Positions 24,070 through 36,520 of a DNA stretch of 64,000 bases are shown piece after piece. This DNA comes from Owenia fusiformis (lineage: Eukaryota > Annelida > Polychaeta > Sabellida > Oweniidae): assembly GCA_903813345.2 (NCBI GenBank), contig CAIIXF020000011.1, forward strand, positions 16,351,754 to 16,415,753, in the 5' to 3' direction. The notes beneath the pieces are model-generated. The model made no database searches and was not told where the DNA came from. It worked only from the letters and a program-made list of their open reading frames with translations. Positions within the stretch are counted from its first letter, which is position 1; every line of letters starts with the position of its first letter. Made by a program: the position numbers and the translations under genes.

Positions 24070-25090
24070 TTTACTTAAGTCACAACAGAAGTCCCGTTGT
24101 TTGGTTTATTGAGAATATATTTCCTATATATCGTGTCTAGTCTTACTCATCGATAGTATTGTCGAATGTCCATCATAGTTATCCCAATTCCAGAGGAGAC
24201 ACTTTTGAAAGTACAATCAGAACGAACAAATCAATCACAGTTGACGAGAACAAGCTTCGTTGAACGGCTTTCATTAAACTAATGTCGCAATTAATCTCCG
24301 TTTGGAATACTATATCCTGCATACATCAAAATAGATAAACCTTCAATAGACCTATAAATAGCATTAAAATGTTTCAATCAACGTAATTGTTACAAGTTCA
24401 TCTTTTCAATGACTCAAGATTGGCTCTAAATCCAAGCGTGTGAACGGACCGACTGCCCGGTGCACCGCGTTGATCTAGCTTAACTAATGATTTGGGTCTG
24501 TGGATGGTTTATATTTACAATCCAGTCAGTGAATATTTGAAATATGTGTCTGTAATCTGTGTGTATAATTACAATACTTGTGTAAAAATCCAACCCTTCA
24601 ATATATAATTCCAATTTCATCGTTCTCATAGCACCTATATCACCTATTGAAATGACTACTGTAGCTCTTCCTACGCTCTCGTTATTATGTCATTACAGAG
24701 GCAACATACTGTCCGTGTCCTTTTACTAGTATCCATCTTTGGTCCAAGCGTATTTCACTTCTTTCCATAAATAAGTAATAAGTGAAGTCCTTTGAATGAA
24801 GGATGTATTTATCAGACTACAGCGCTTCTAGAACATTGAAGCCAGAACAGAAATATCCAGGAGAGAGAATTCAAATCCGCTGGTCTTGGATCCTTACAAA
24901 GTGTTTGTATTTAAACTTAGAATCTTCCGGGTCTCTGAGGGAAAGATGGCGATCCCCGTCTAAGGGAATTCGGTATGATAGCAAATTAAAATGGCTTCTT
25001 CATTGGAGTATTATATTATTTTTGTGTAACGTAAATCATTCCACACATGGCTAACATCTTTCAATTTGCATAACACAATACTATTCGTAT
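24070..25090 (-). promoter_or_regulatory. 5' flank of receptor copy 1, conserved with that of copy 2
   Basis: Read on the minus strand, this flank aligns with the 5' flank of copy 2. Landmarks are CGGAGATTAA, GACATTAG, CTTGTTCTCGTCA, GACAATACTA, GTAATGACATAATAA, GAAGGGTTGGATTT, TTCACACGCTTGGATTTA, GTTCTAGAAG and, farthest out, AAAGATGTTAGCC near 25050. It presumably includes the promoter and 5' UTR. No TATA box or splice site was convincing. It lacks the two insertions found in copy 2's flank. Confidence 0.65.
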
Positions 25091-25364
25091 ACAATTAAAA
25101 CTTAAGTGTGTGATACTTAACACGTGAAGATCGACGCCTCTCTGTACCACTGTAGGCCATATTATTTCTCATGTTTCCCCCTATTTATGATAGGCTTCCT
25201 GTCATAATTAACACACTCTGTGCGAAATTGAAAGATGAAGGACATATTTTAATCAGGAATGTAGGAATCTGACTTAGAATTACATGTGATTTCCATGATT
25301 ACTATATGCATTAAATTGCCATCATTTGGAAATACCCCTCCCCAGCCCTGAGATATATATAGAG

Positions 25365-25477
25365 ATTATCCTATATGCGGTTCAGGATATTGGGATTATC
25401 CCTGCGGCCCTTTGGCAAATATATTATTATATTTGCCAAGGGATAATCCTAATATCCTGAACCGACTATAGGATAAT
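25365..25477. repeat. Hairpin with arms about 50 bp and CCTGCGGCCC near the apex
   Basis: ATTATCCTATA, CGGTTCAGGATATT, GGATTATCCCT and TTGGCAAATATA are mirrored in reverse order on the right. The left arm carries an unpaired GC-rich insert close to the tip. It has the same design as 6360-6494 and 22069-22222. Confidence 0.85.
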
Positions 25478-27782
25478 ATGTTTATCTCATAGCAATCTTG
25501 TTCACATTCTTCAATCGTGGACATTCATGTCCAGTTTTGTTTTCTTGGCCGTGGGCGGATTTTCCTGTTCTCTCAAATATTCCCACATTTATTTTCTCGA
25601 ATTTTTTGATTGATTAAGTGGATGCTCCTTCCCTTTTTTAAACCATCAAACAGATCCCGATTGTCTGTGTTTTCTCCATTGTCGTTTACAGCCATTACGC
25701 GAACGTTACAAATTATGAACAAATATGCGAGCGGCGATTATGACGTAGCGGGCAGATGTACGTAAAGCTAACAGTATGGATAAAGTCCTGAGTAAGGACA
25801 CTAGCGGTTACCGTTAGTGATTTGGTTTTCTGTATAAAAAGTCATTTTTCTCCTTTCCTACCCCATTGGAGCGCCATTTGGCGTTTGGGAAGTGAATTGG
25901 GACTAAATATTTATAAGGTAGGTCCTGATTTATCTGAAAACATGCCAAAGTTCAGTGGGAAATCTCATTTTAAGCTGGCGGCGGAGTGATTTTGACCTTG
26001 ATGATTTTACCAGAATAGTGTTAGGGTTAGTGTCTTCAAGTTTATTTATCTCAAAAATTCGGTGGACAACCCATGGTAAGATTGTTATAGCAGTCTAGGC
26101 GAGTCTCTCCCACTGTGGTATGTTGCAGCAGCACTAGGCTTGGATACTAATCGTTAATAAGATACAGGGTAAAATGTTATAATGGCCACCTATGGGAAAC
26201 TCTACTGTGGTCTTCAACCTATATCTGCCCGCTGATGAAAATATAAGTTTTTACAAACCGGCTTTATGTACCTGTAATACGCGTACGTCCAAGTATGGGA
26301 TAAAAAGGACGACACAACACCAGCGATATATTAATTAGTGTTTTTCCTATTACTTTCCAAAATATGACATTTCAGTGTTTTTCTGAAAAATATTTTTCCA
26401 TAATGGTAGTAGCTATAGCTACAAATAAGGACAATGTTTGATGCAAATATCAATGTTCGTTCGTCCCTTCGGAAAGCTTGGGATAGCTTCGAAAGCATGC
26501 GCAAAGATGCGATTCGGTTCGCATGTAAACTGACTTTCTAAATAGCCAGAATTGACATGAATGTAATACGCAAGGCTGTGTTTTATGGATTCGTTCATAT
26601 GGGTGAGTGGGCCTTTAGATTAAAGTGCCCGATAAAGTATAAAATGCGCATGCGTCCAGGTGTTGATAAACTATAAATAGCGAAAATCCAGGGTTTGTCA
26701 CCACAAGGTAAGCCAGGACGTGTTGAGAGAACAGCTAGCTGAGCTAGTGTTGATATTGAATTCATAAGTAGCCAGATAAGTTTCCTTATTGAAATTACAT
26801 ATGGTTATTAGCAATACTTTGTAGGTGCTAAATAATAAAATATTTAGAGTATATATGAGAGAAATTGGTCATTTCGAACCTGTTGAAAAGTTTGTGGCTC
26901 TCGGCTACACCGGGGAATTTACTTCCATGAGTACACACATAAATGTGGGGTTCCCCAAGAGGTACGCGACAAGGTGACCTGGCATCAAATATGCGACTAA
27001 ATGCTACTATCGAGAAGATAAAATAACGAATACGGCAATAAGTTATTGCATGTGACAATTCCGAGCCTTCATCTCACTGAAGTATTTTGAAGTGAAAATA
27101 GGATTTTTGTTTTGATACATGGATTCAGATGAACGTAACTTTATTCTGACAACTAATCAAAACTGAACAAAATTGATTGTACGTAACAGACAATTTATTG
27201 TTTTACAATGTTTTGATTGGCTAAACGAATGAAACCAACAAATTATGACATGTAAAATGACAATTTTGAAATGTAAAATTTAAAAGTGACAAACACAACC
27301 TCCCTATCCACTCTTTGGGAGCCCTAGTAAATTAGTAATATGTACATGCAGCAGTGGTAGTGTACAGCTTATTATCACACTACGCTTTGTATTCTAAAGC
27401 CTGTTGTTTGTAATAACACTGTTCACTCAACGTATGTTTTGTGTGTGGGCAGTCAACGATAATCATTGTTTTATCCCGGTTATATGACCTCGGCAATTAT
27501 AACAAAACCGTACTAAACGAAAAAACGCAAATAAGAGAAAGCTTTCACACACATATAAAAAATGAACTAGTCTAATCCGCCAGTATAAACTCTGTGCTAT
27601 ACGTAGCCGGGTCAGGCGCACACTTTAAGAACCGGAAAATAAATGAACCATTTACAACCTGATCTTCATCAAATGAATTTAAGAGTAGAATGTCCATGAC
27701 ACCTAGGCTGATCCGATTCAAATACCACACACAATTTTCCTTATTAGTTTATACCAAATCGGGTTCACGAAATCAGCTTTTG
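25478..27782. other. No gene recognised
   Basis: More than 2 kb of sequence without a convincing ORF. Small palindromic words such as GTCCTGAGTAAGGAC and CTAGCGGTTACCGTTAG occur near 25783-25820. The base composition is unremarkable. Confidence 0.4.
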
Positions 27783-27903
27783 TCTTTTTCGAAAAAAGGA
27801 GCCAATCCATCTGTCAATCTGATTACATGCTCGAACAATATCGATCCAATGTTATCTTGTTTTCTCAATCTATTTAGGTTGAGGTTTGATTTCGATCGGG
27901 GGA
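27783..27903 (+). repeat. Dispersed repeat fragment (family 4, copy 1)
   Basis: AAAAAAGGAGCCAATCCATC, ATCGATCCAATGTTATC, TTTTCTCA and TTCGATCGGGGG match in order the reverse complement of 42152-42270. One reading frame is similar in both copies (KKG.xPSV, then ID.MLS.FL, then FDR), so the repeat may be decayed coding sequence of a mobile element. Confidence 0.5.
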
Positions 27904-27934
27904 AAGTCCATTCAGAACACAACTGTTATACAAC

Positions 27935-28531
27935 TACAGGGTGTGCCAAAAAAGGTAACCCAAACAGATGTATGATAATAACTCAGTGTCATTGGTCTAT
28001 CCCTAATAGTATTTTATGGCCATTTACAAAACATGCTCAAAATGCCGAAATGTGCCTCACTGACTGGACATAAATCCCACCAGATTTTTATTTTTGGGCC
28101 TATTTCATACACTAACAACCCTTGGAACATTGAAACGAGAGATAAGAAGGAAAATGAGAACCATAACACAAGATGTTTCTGCTCATGTTGTGAACAATTA
28201 CGCCCAATACGTTCAAGTTGGCCTCCAGACATGACGCCCATATTTTATGGCAGGTTTTGTAAAATGGCCATAAAATCGTGACCACTAGAGAAAGGCCACT
28301 TAGACTCGGTAGAATGACAACACAATGAACAGGGCCTAATTGTTCTAAATATGACACAAAACCCATTCAGGATGACTGAGCAGAGCTAAATGCAATTCCA
28401 AACATGGAAAATAGATGATGGTACTGAGACAAACATTTTTCAAAAACTAAATCAATTTACCTTATACACTTTCAGATATTAATAAGAGTAATTTCATGTT
28501 TGTCTTGGGACGACTTCTGGGACACCCTGTA
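27935..28531. mobile_element. Decayed mariner-type transposon, 597 bp including TA ends
   Basis: It starts TACAGGGTGT and ends ACACCCTGTA, the usual mariner-like termini at a TA target. The inside contains a transposase C-terminal remnant (28063-28236). It is much shorter than a full mariner (about 1.3 kb), so it is internally deleted. Confidence 0.75.
28063..28236 (+). pseudogene. Mariner transposase C-terminal remnant
   Basis: One frame reads PPDFYFWAY, the familiar block around the third catalytic acidic residue of mariner-like transposases (PxDFFLWGY in intact relatives). After a frameshift come NNPWNIET and EIRRKMRTITQDV, then VVNNYAQYVQVGL, matching the usual C-terminal order. Stop codons (TAA after DWT and again before QP) and the frameshift make it non-functional. 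Confidence 0.65.
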
Positions 28532-29473
28532 CAGTTGAGATTTAACCAGCACGAACATTGATCTAGCCTGACTTTTAGAGTAAATCGGGACATTTACCAC
28601 TCAATAGTATTCAACCAAGAAGCCACTCATGTAAGGCAACAAATTAAAAAGGTAATACATATCGAATTTCACTGGAGAACCTGAGGCCATGGACCTCAAA
28701 AAAGTTTAGTTTAACTGGATATTTTCTGATTTGGACCTGTGTTTCAGAAATTCGGCTCAATTTTTTTAAAGATTCGGTGCCTACAATTTCATAATGGGAG
28801 ACAAAAATATTTTGTCGCGTTTGCCCACCTGCCTTGCAATTGTTCGAAAAAGAAAAATTCGTAACCAGGAAGTTCATCCATTTTGTTAAATTGACGTTCC
28901 GTCAAAGAAACAAGTTGTGGAACAGTGTGTTCAAAAGACCTCTAGCTATAGCAAACTTTGTAAATATTGTTAATATAAGCCAGGGAACAGGAAAAGGGTA
29001 TTATCAACATTTTTTCGATATTTTGATTTTTTGCTTATATTCCATCTTGATTCACAAGGTTTCGATTGTTCCTACCTCACCTTGATAAATCTGCCCGATT
29101 TAACCGACCACTGTGTAAATAATCCCCATACCAGCTGAGTATACTCTCAATGTTGCTCCTCTTGGCAGTTGCCGCAGAATTTTGTGAGACGCCACAATAC
29201 CAATCGGCCAATCAACGATGCGATATTTATTCAGACATTTTCAATATTTTGTCACGTGACGAAGCAGAGCGTTCTGATTGGGTCCGTGGACTAAACACCG
29301 GGCCATGAACCGCCACATATGAATGGGACAAACAAATTGACCTTTTATGCCACATGGTCTTTAGACCCAGTGGAAAGCGACGATGCTTATCTTCAGAGAC
29401 CTTTCAAATGAGCCATGACTTATGTCTTATCAAAAGGACGGTGATCAGACCAGTTTTCCTCTGTCGATGTTCA
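28532..29473. other. No gene recognised
   Basis: Short overlapping ORFs on both strands (28644-28877 minus, 28834-29085 plus) are not protein-like. Nothing else stands out. Confidence 0.4.
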
Positions 29474-30034
29474 TACAGGGTGTCCCGAAAGGTACTGGGA
29501 CCCCCTCCTAGACAGAAATATACCAATGTCCTCATAGTACGTGTCATATATCATTTTGAAGATTTTCTAAAGTTACATTGACTTTTCAAGTATCATGGTT
29601 CAACTCCAAAATGGGAAAAAAGTAACAGGCATTTCAAAACAATGTTTCGCCAAAATTGAAGTTCATTTCAGTAACCTGGAAACAGCCCTAAGCTGAGTGT
29701 GACCAAAAACATGGGTGCGATCGTCAAAGATGAGATGCCTTATTGGTATTACAAAATGCCATCCTCTATTTAAGGCGCGTTTAAGGTCATATCTGAAAAT
29801 AATTGCTGCTGTTAACATGGTAAATGGAGACACGGTGACTATTAATTTGTCGTAAAACTGAACTTTACTTTTAGCTAAATTTTGTGACACTAAATTTTGA
29901 AATGCCTGGAATTTTCTATCATTTTTGAGTTGAACCATGCTTGACAAATCAATGCTTGAAAATGATATATCACACATACTATGGAGACATTGGTATCTCT
30001 GCCTGGAGGTCCCATACTTTCGGGACATCTATTC
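29474..30034. mobile_element. Mariner-type MITE with long (about 130 bp) terminal inverted repeats (family 5)
   Basis: The left TACAGGGTGTCCCGAAAGGT and the right ACTTTCGGGACAT are mirrored. Further in, ATACCAATGTC, GTATGTGTGATATATCATTTT and CATGGTTCAACTC also pair. The last bases of the right tip are mutated. A related right half lies at 54550-54859 with an intact ACACCCTGTA tip. The ORF at 29663-30028 (minus) spans the arm and is not transposase-like. Confidence 0.75.
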
Positions 30035-30466
30035 TGAAAATGTTAAATGAATATTGCAAATATCCCGTGTTAAATATTCAGCTATATTTTTGCCACATCG
30101 ATCTTTAAAAAGCTGTTGGTCTTTCAGCTTTCAATTATTTCAACATTTAGATTTCTGGATCGTCAAAATGCACTTCATGCAATATTGGAACACATTTGCA
30201 CGAAGTAAATGTTACATTAAACTAAATAGTTATACATTCAAATTAAAGCAATTCATGAAAATAAAAACAAGCTGTTTCTTGACAAGTTGGCATATGGGAA
30301 CTGAGATAAAAACATTATAAATTGCAAATGTAGAAAATGAATCTACTTATTAGCCTTGAGGAATGGAAACGATGACTTCAAACCATTTTTTGTAACTATT
30401 TATGGGAAGGATATCACATTGAATAATATGTATTGCATAATCCTGCCAGTTAATGTAACTCTTCAG
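30035..30466. other. No gene recognised
   Basis: AT-rich spacer without repeats I can relate to the rest of the window. Confidence 0.4.
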
Positions 30467-31070
30467 TAGAAGACCAGAGGGGGAGAAACACTAGGGTTCA
30501 AAGATGACATACGCTTATAATGTAAACCTGTATTGAGATGACATCGTCGCTGATTGGTCAAAAGTCGACAAACAAATGACGTCATCAATGGCGGTTTCAA
30601 AATTTTCGAAATACGCTTCGAATAATATTATGTTCATTTCTGGCGCTTAAACCAATATCATAGCTTCTCATTTCACATCAAGATAAAGAAAGGTGTACGG
30701 AATATGCCTTTATCAATTAAAACATCCCATCGAAGTGTAGTATTTGATAACTAGCCGATGAAAATTCGAACGAACGAAGGTGGTAAGCAAGAGAGGTAAT
30801 TATGTCTGTCATCTTTAAACTCTGGGGCTTTCCCTCCTCTTGTAGAAGACTATACAGTTCATGGCAGAGGAGGAATAATCCTAGAATTCAAAGATGACAT
30901 ACCCAATACTCAATTGGAAAATACTTTTTATACAGAACGTACATCAATTAAAATCACATCGAAGTGTAGTATTTGGAAACTCGCCAGCGAAATTTCGAAC
31001 AAACGAAGGCGGTAGCATGAGACGTACTCGTGTCTATCTTTAAAGCTCCGGGCTTTCCCTCCCCTTAGTC
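30467..31070. repeat. Two adjacent copies of an inverted-repeat element
   Basis: Each copy opens with an A/G-rich tip, then TTCAAAGATGACATAC, and closes with the mirrored ATCTTTAAA...GGGCTTTCCCTCC. Copy 1 is about 30467-30845 and copy 2 about 30855-31070. The shared interior includes CATCGAAGTGTAGTATTTG and ACGAAGG(T/C)GGTA. Copy 2 lacks about 170 bp of the middle. It is non-coding. Confidence 0.7.
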
Positions 31071-31274
31071 CATGGTATGACGCTTGAATCTCCAATAAGG
31101 AGTTCGTGGTCCATTATAGAGTGCCGACACCCGATCCGATATTATCTTAGTAAATACATGTTGTATTTCGTAAATGCATTATGCATTTCATCTTTTAAAG
31201 GATTCCGGTGCTTCAGTAGTATTATATTGTCATTCGTTGGCAGGACACAAAATCAAAAACAATATGCAGTAAAT

Positions 31275-31583
31275 TGTCATGGACTTTCCCGGACGGGGAA
31301 TGTGATTTAGAATTTTGAATCGATTCAAAATTCGATGGCGACCATACCGTTCTGTAGTCAGGTCATGATGACCTTCTTGACTAAGGAATGCGTTATACGA
31401 CGTTGCACACCGACGTGGCGCGACCTGAACGAACTGCGAATGAGATGGACGTATTGAAGACTGTTTATGAACGAAGTAGCTAATTATTTTAGGCATATTT
31501 CCCGACCACAGCTTGATTGAGCCCGTTTTACGACGTTTTCGTAGGACTGGCAAGAACGGGGAAGAACTAGTTTGGTGTGATAG
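31275..31583. mobile_element. Fragment of the GAACG-rich element family (family 6)
   Basis: It begins CATGGACTTTCCCGGACGGG and ends with the family tip AACTAGTTTGGTGTGATAG. It is nearly collinear with 55788-56094 and with 37370-37652. The ORF 31230-31613 (minus) is a passive frame through this repeat, since the same frame recurs in the 55.9 kb copy. Confidence 0.75.
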
Positions 31584-31600
31584 GGGGGTTAGGCCTCCTA

Positions 31601-31742
31601 ATGCCTGGGTCACCTTTGCTGCGATTCATCGGCCGGCGCCCGGCCGATTGAGTATTTTGTTCAAAATTGAATACATTTCTGAACACAATACTCAATCAGC
31701 CGGGCGCCGTCGTGAAAATCGGAGCAATTGTGACCAAGGCAT
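31601..31742. mobile_element. Palindromic MITE, 142 bp
   Basis: ATGCCTGGGTCACCTTTGCT is mirrored by ATTGTGACCAAGGCAT, and the core CGGCGCCCGGC...GATTGAGTATT is mirrored by AATACTCAATC...GCCGGGCGCCG. The whole can fold into one hairpin with an AT loop. It is non-coding. Confidence 0.85.
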
Positions 31743-34700
31743 AAGGATGATAACTATTTTTCCATATTTTGGAGTACTTATATGCTGTAATGGGATGGAT
31801 GGAATATGAATTTTATTTGTATCATCAACAGTCGCAAGAATAGTCGGAGCACGTTATTGTTTGACCATCAAACGAAACTTTAAAATCATGTTCCACTTGT
31901 ATAAAAAAAATTAACACTCTTCGCAAACGAAACCACCATTTACACCCTCCTTCCCTAACAAAATTGACTTCGTTATTCTACAATTATTGATAATAAGACA
32001 TCATCTCTCTCTCTGGCCCGGCAAGGTGGTAATAATCAGGATTAGTGTTACATATTGGGTATATAATAATGCAACCTATTGACCAGACAAGACGCAGTCA
32101 CATTTAATGCCTCGGCTGTAGGGGATACGCGCGAGAAATAAGTACAGTAGTCAACAATAAGTGCCATCAATGATCTAGAGGCTATTATTGTCGCTGAATT
32201 CTAATATACTAGTACTAGTAATCAAGAAATTAATTAAGATTTTTTTCGGATTGCTGTTGGCGTACGTGACCCATTTGAGACACCAACTTAGGCCTTGGAC
32301 GATACAAAAACATCTGCAATTCTGCATTAGTTGAGTTGGTGGTGTTGGACAATTACTTTACTCTCGTAAATGAAACAACGAAGATAAGACCGTCGCCTTA
32401 ATTCGACCGGTCCAATCAATAGATACGAGGCATCCAAATGATTTATGGGAGGACATCTAAAGAATCCATGAGAGGATACTTGCTGTGAGAAATCCCCTTT
32501 GAACTTAATAAACAAATATTTAATGTATCACACTGGATACGACATTGTTCGTCTTTAAGCTAACCGAAAATACTGTTTTCTGGTTTTAAGCATGACGAAA
32601 ATCATTTACTTCTTTAAGCGCACAGAACTCGTTGCTCACATTGTGTACAGAGTGACCCCAAAACAGAATAGCTCGGAAGTTGATTCATTTCTTTACTGCA
32701 ATTTAATGTAAGGTTAGGGAATCATCAAACATGTCAAGATTGAGTTTTTGTCTGAAAGAAAATTGAAGGGGGGTACGAATGTGGTATTTATTTTCCAGGT
32801 ACAAAAGTACAATCTATGGACGACAATAAAACATCATAATTGTAACATTACATTCATTATCCACCTTACAATAAATAATTCACATCATAAAAAACAGATG
32901 ACTTCAACGTTACTGTATCCACCAACGGAATACATATACTTTACCCTACCAATATTATGTTGGTTTCTGTAATGTATAAACTATGAGTACTGGCCATTGG
33001 GTGAAATAATGGCCAAGTGCCGTATGGCCAAGGCCATTATTTCTCCAAGCCTAAATACGTCACTATAGAATTGACTTTGTTTCCTGAGTAATTTCTATGG
33101 ACCTTAGCAAATCATGCATGTTGGTGACCTGTTGGTTGGTTTTTATTTTTCTAAGATCTATTCAATAGCACTTTAACTATCATAATTAGAAAATTAAAAA
33201 CATCTTTCGTCCAGTTCTCAGCACCGCCACCCCTTGATTTATATCAAAACACTTTTGTTAGCTGGAGTTGCGACTTTTTCAATGGACCTCACACCCAAGA
33301 AGCGTTAAAATGATCATATAGAAAGCCTATAATGGGAACATTAGGACTATAAGAACCCTTAATTTACAATGTCCGGATCGTACGTAAATTAATTGGCATG
33401 AACAGATTATTAAAATCCCAGCACCTAGTATATTACGTAAATATGAGATATACGACCTTCGTTAAGCTTCCTATTTTCACGACACATTAACAAGCATTAG
33501 TATCTTTCAAAAGCAACTGTTACATGGATTAAAGCAACTGTTACTTGGATTTAAAGCTAACTTCCTGAGTCCCGGAGATAATACCTCCTCAGACTAGTCG
33601 GGAAGAGGTCACCTTGAGGAATCATGACTTTCTATTTCTAGCGATCGCGATGGAAAGAGGTGGGACGAGATTGGACTTTGCAGGTCTTCTCCTTTTTGAA
33701 TGCGTCAGAGCTGTATGTGAAAGTTACATCACCTTTCAATGAGAAGAGGGGATAAGCCATAGCTACACCTCGATGTGATGGTGTTATTGACATTTAATCA
33801 TATTGCTTGCATCTTTCATAGGTTTTTGAATTATTGTGTTGCATATATGGCGATGACTTTGCTAATGCACGGGTGTTAAAACACGAATATACCATGAGCA
33901 CATGCTTTGAGGATCCGCGTTGTTTGAACCTACCGCCGAGCACACTTATACATTAAGACCCGTTACACAGTCATGATACCGCTGAGCAAGCTCATCGCAT
34001 CATCGGGTCTGCTTTACCCCCGTGTAATGGTCCTTTACTGGATTTTGTCTATTCCACATCATTTAGACCGAATGTTCGATCTTGTATGAGTACTTGTATC
34101 TACATCTATTCTTGATGTTATGATTATTGGCTATCAATTTCTAATTTCTTCTTAAACATTTATCATAATGACTTCAGTTTATAGAAATGTCGCTTGGTAT
34201 ACTAGTCTATTTTTTATTGTTCACATCGGGCTTCATGGACAATGAGCAGGCAAGAACAAGGTCAGGCGTAACATATAGCCCTTTTAAAGCCAATTTTCCG
34301 CAATAAATTCAAATATCTCAAATGGCAACTATAACGAAACATAAAAATGATTAATTCGAAAGATGAAATGCATTCAATAATATAAGTACCAATTACAGTA
34401 ATTATTCAAAGTTTGACATAGGTTAAAATGATATAACTTTCAAAGGCTTCGTCTGCCGCACAGATAGGAAATTGTCATCGGAGCAATTATTCGACTAGTT
34501 ATCTATTGCCTAATGGTTCCCACAAGTTCCATTATGTTTTTTTATGGTTGCAATATTCAACTCAGATGCTAGGACGTCTTGTCACCTCCCAGAGCTATCA
34601 CATAAATAGTGTCACTCCCGTACATCCAAATACATCAACGAATATTATCACAACCATGCACCAATAGGCCAGTGGAGGATCCAGGGGGGGGGTCAACGGG

Positions 34701-35073
34701 GATGCGAAATTTCATCACAAAGTTAGTTAGTACTTATCTCTTATCTATTGTATAGAACTTTAAAACGTTCAATTGATGCCAAAAAGTAATCTGTTTTGAT
34801 CCCTACGAATTACATTATTATACAGTCAGGTTCATTAACTAAGTCAACATTGAAAAATAAAAATCTCAAATATCGTACATCTTTGATTTCCAAAATAATT
34901 TGTGAGGTGGTTATTAAGACGATAATACACATTTTAACGTATTATATTTTTAGTTTTTTTAGTTTTAAAATAGTTTATTTAAGTGTCACTGATCGTACAA
35001 ATATATACAATATAAAACACATATTAAAACAAAATTTTATAAGATAACCAGCCGGTGTCGACTTATGAGACAC
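31743..35073. other. Long stretch without a recognised gene
   Basis: A hairpin at 32992-33050 pairs GAAATAATGGCC with GGCCATTATTTC. 32013-32036 is an exact reverse complement of 63942-63965 (core TGGCCCGGCAAGGTGGTAAT). Near 34675 there is a MITE-like GAGGATCCAGGGGGGGGG. Short ORFs (32748-32972, 34796-35047) are AT-driven and unrecognised. Confidence 0.4.
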
Positions 35074-35302
35074 TACGAGGGTTGTCCCAGAAGTAATGCA
35101 CTATATGCTCCAATTTTATTAATATTCGATATTTTTCCATGAAATTTTCAGTGAATATTCCTTAGAGATATTTTGATGATTTCACAAAGTGTCGTTGCAA
35201 TTGATACTTGTCAGGGAGGATTACTTGTGCTCCACCTCTGACTTTATGGTCAGAAGATTAAATGTAAGGCTCGTAGTGGCTGTAGCACTAATGTTGATTT
35301 AA

Positions 35303-35620
35303 GTAGACAAAGGCCAATGCAAAGATATATGTACTTTATGTGATTTCAACTACTGCGATACAATTGAACATAGAAGACTGTTTGAATGTCCAGCCGACCA
35401 CTTTATTAAACATGAACTCATACTTGACTTTATAAATGCTTGTAGTGAAATGTTCTCATATTTACTGCAATTGTCACTGCAGGGAAAAACTAAATGGGTA
35501 CTGGGTTCATGTAACAGATATATTTGGAGTCACGACCTAGCCAGAAAATTTGATGCTTGGTCAAAGCGATTTTTAGTCAAATTATATACTGCCATTAAAG
35601 TAAGATTGTATGACATGTAA
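35303..35620 (+). pseudogene. 3' end of a non-LTR retrotransposon (reverse transcriptase C-terminal zinc-binding region)
   Basis: Between an in-frame stop at 35300-35302 and the stop at 35618-35620 the frame reads CTLCDFNYCDTIEH, RRLFECP and, further on, KTKWVLG. This is the CxxC...H...C knuckle and tail typical of the region after the reverse transcriptase of LINE ORF2 proteins. There is no start codon near the beginning, so it is a 5'-truncated copy. An A/T-rich tail follows to about 35780. Confidence 0.65.
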
Positions 35621-35790
35621 TCACTTTTTAATATGCATGTATATTTTTAATATGTATGTTCTACTACATAGATGTAACTGTAAAAATGCTGCACTACTGC
35701 CACTGTTCTAAAAGTGTTTTAGCAAATATATAAAAAATAAAAATTGATAATACTATGTTGATACTATAATAAAATCAAGTTGATGAGCTT

Positions 35791-36520
35791 GGGTAGGGTG
35801 GGGCAGGTTCTTTGTCACGTCAAAAGAAATAAAAAATGAAAATATGAAATAATTAATCAACAAATACCATTTTTTAGCTATAAGAAGTATTCTAAAATTA
35901 TATCTTAAGATACTAAATTACTAAGAGCAATTCTAGATTTAATGGATGTATATTGTAAAGTGTCCCATTTCACATTGCGTCAAAATATAGGCCTTTGCAT
36001 GTGATGTACTTTTGATGCCTTCTCACCCAGTTCTGCTACGCTCTTAGAAATTTCTTCCACCGTGGCAAAGTGAGGTGTTTGGCCTCCCGGGTTTGGGGTT
36101 GTGATCTGGAGTCCAGTCATCATTTTTAGATCTCTTCTGCCACTTCATAATTGTAGTTCTATATGCTCTATACTCCTTACATACCTTTTTCATGGTAGCA
36201 TAAGTTTGTGCGGCTGTGAGTCCAAGTGAACTATGAACTTGGGCCACCGAACGCACAGCCTTCTTATCAAGTTTTAGAATTGCAGCCATATTTGCAACTT
36301 CTTGACTGTGACTGAATTTGAATTTGTGACTATTAAACTGTGGTATTATGCAATCACAATACTAAATGTCATAATTTGTGCTTGGTAAACATCATGCTGA
36401 GTAAATTTCAAAATTTCCCAAATATTTTGATCATTTAAAAGAAAGAAATATAAATAGAATAACACTTTGGAGCTCTTCGTGATTAGAAAAATTGGTACCT
36501 GCCCCGCCCAGCCCTACCCC
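35791..36520. mobile_element. Inner element with GGGTAGGGTGGGGCAGGT ends
   Basis: GGGTAGGGTGGGGCAGGTTC at the left pairs with GTACCTGCCCCGCCCAGCCC at the right. It encloses the helix-turn-helix ORF on the minus strand and is the most recent layer of the nest. Confidence 0.65.
36044..36289 (-). pseudogene. N-terminal helix-turn-helix part of a mariner/Tc1-like transposase
   Basis: The 81-residue product has a first helix-rich block (LDKKAVRSVAQVHSSLGLT), a recognition-type block (YRAYRTTIMKWQKR) and ends with NPKPGRP, the (R/K)PGRP motif after the DNA-binding domain of mariner-type transposases. No DDE catalytic region follows on this strand within the inner element, so it is a truncated remnant. 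The start ATG at 36289 gives a plausible natural N terminus. Confidence 0.65.

Noticed and set aside
29663-30028. 121-codon ORF within the mariner-type MITE as a transposase
   Set aside because: It runs antisense through the terminal repeat and lacks the SPDLxPxD/DFFLWG blocks.
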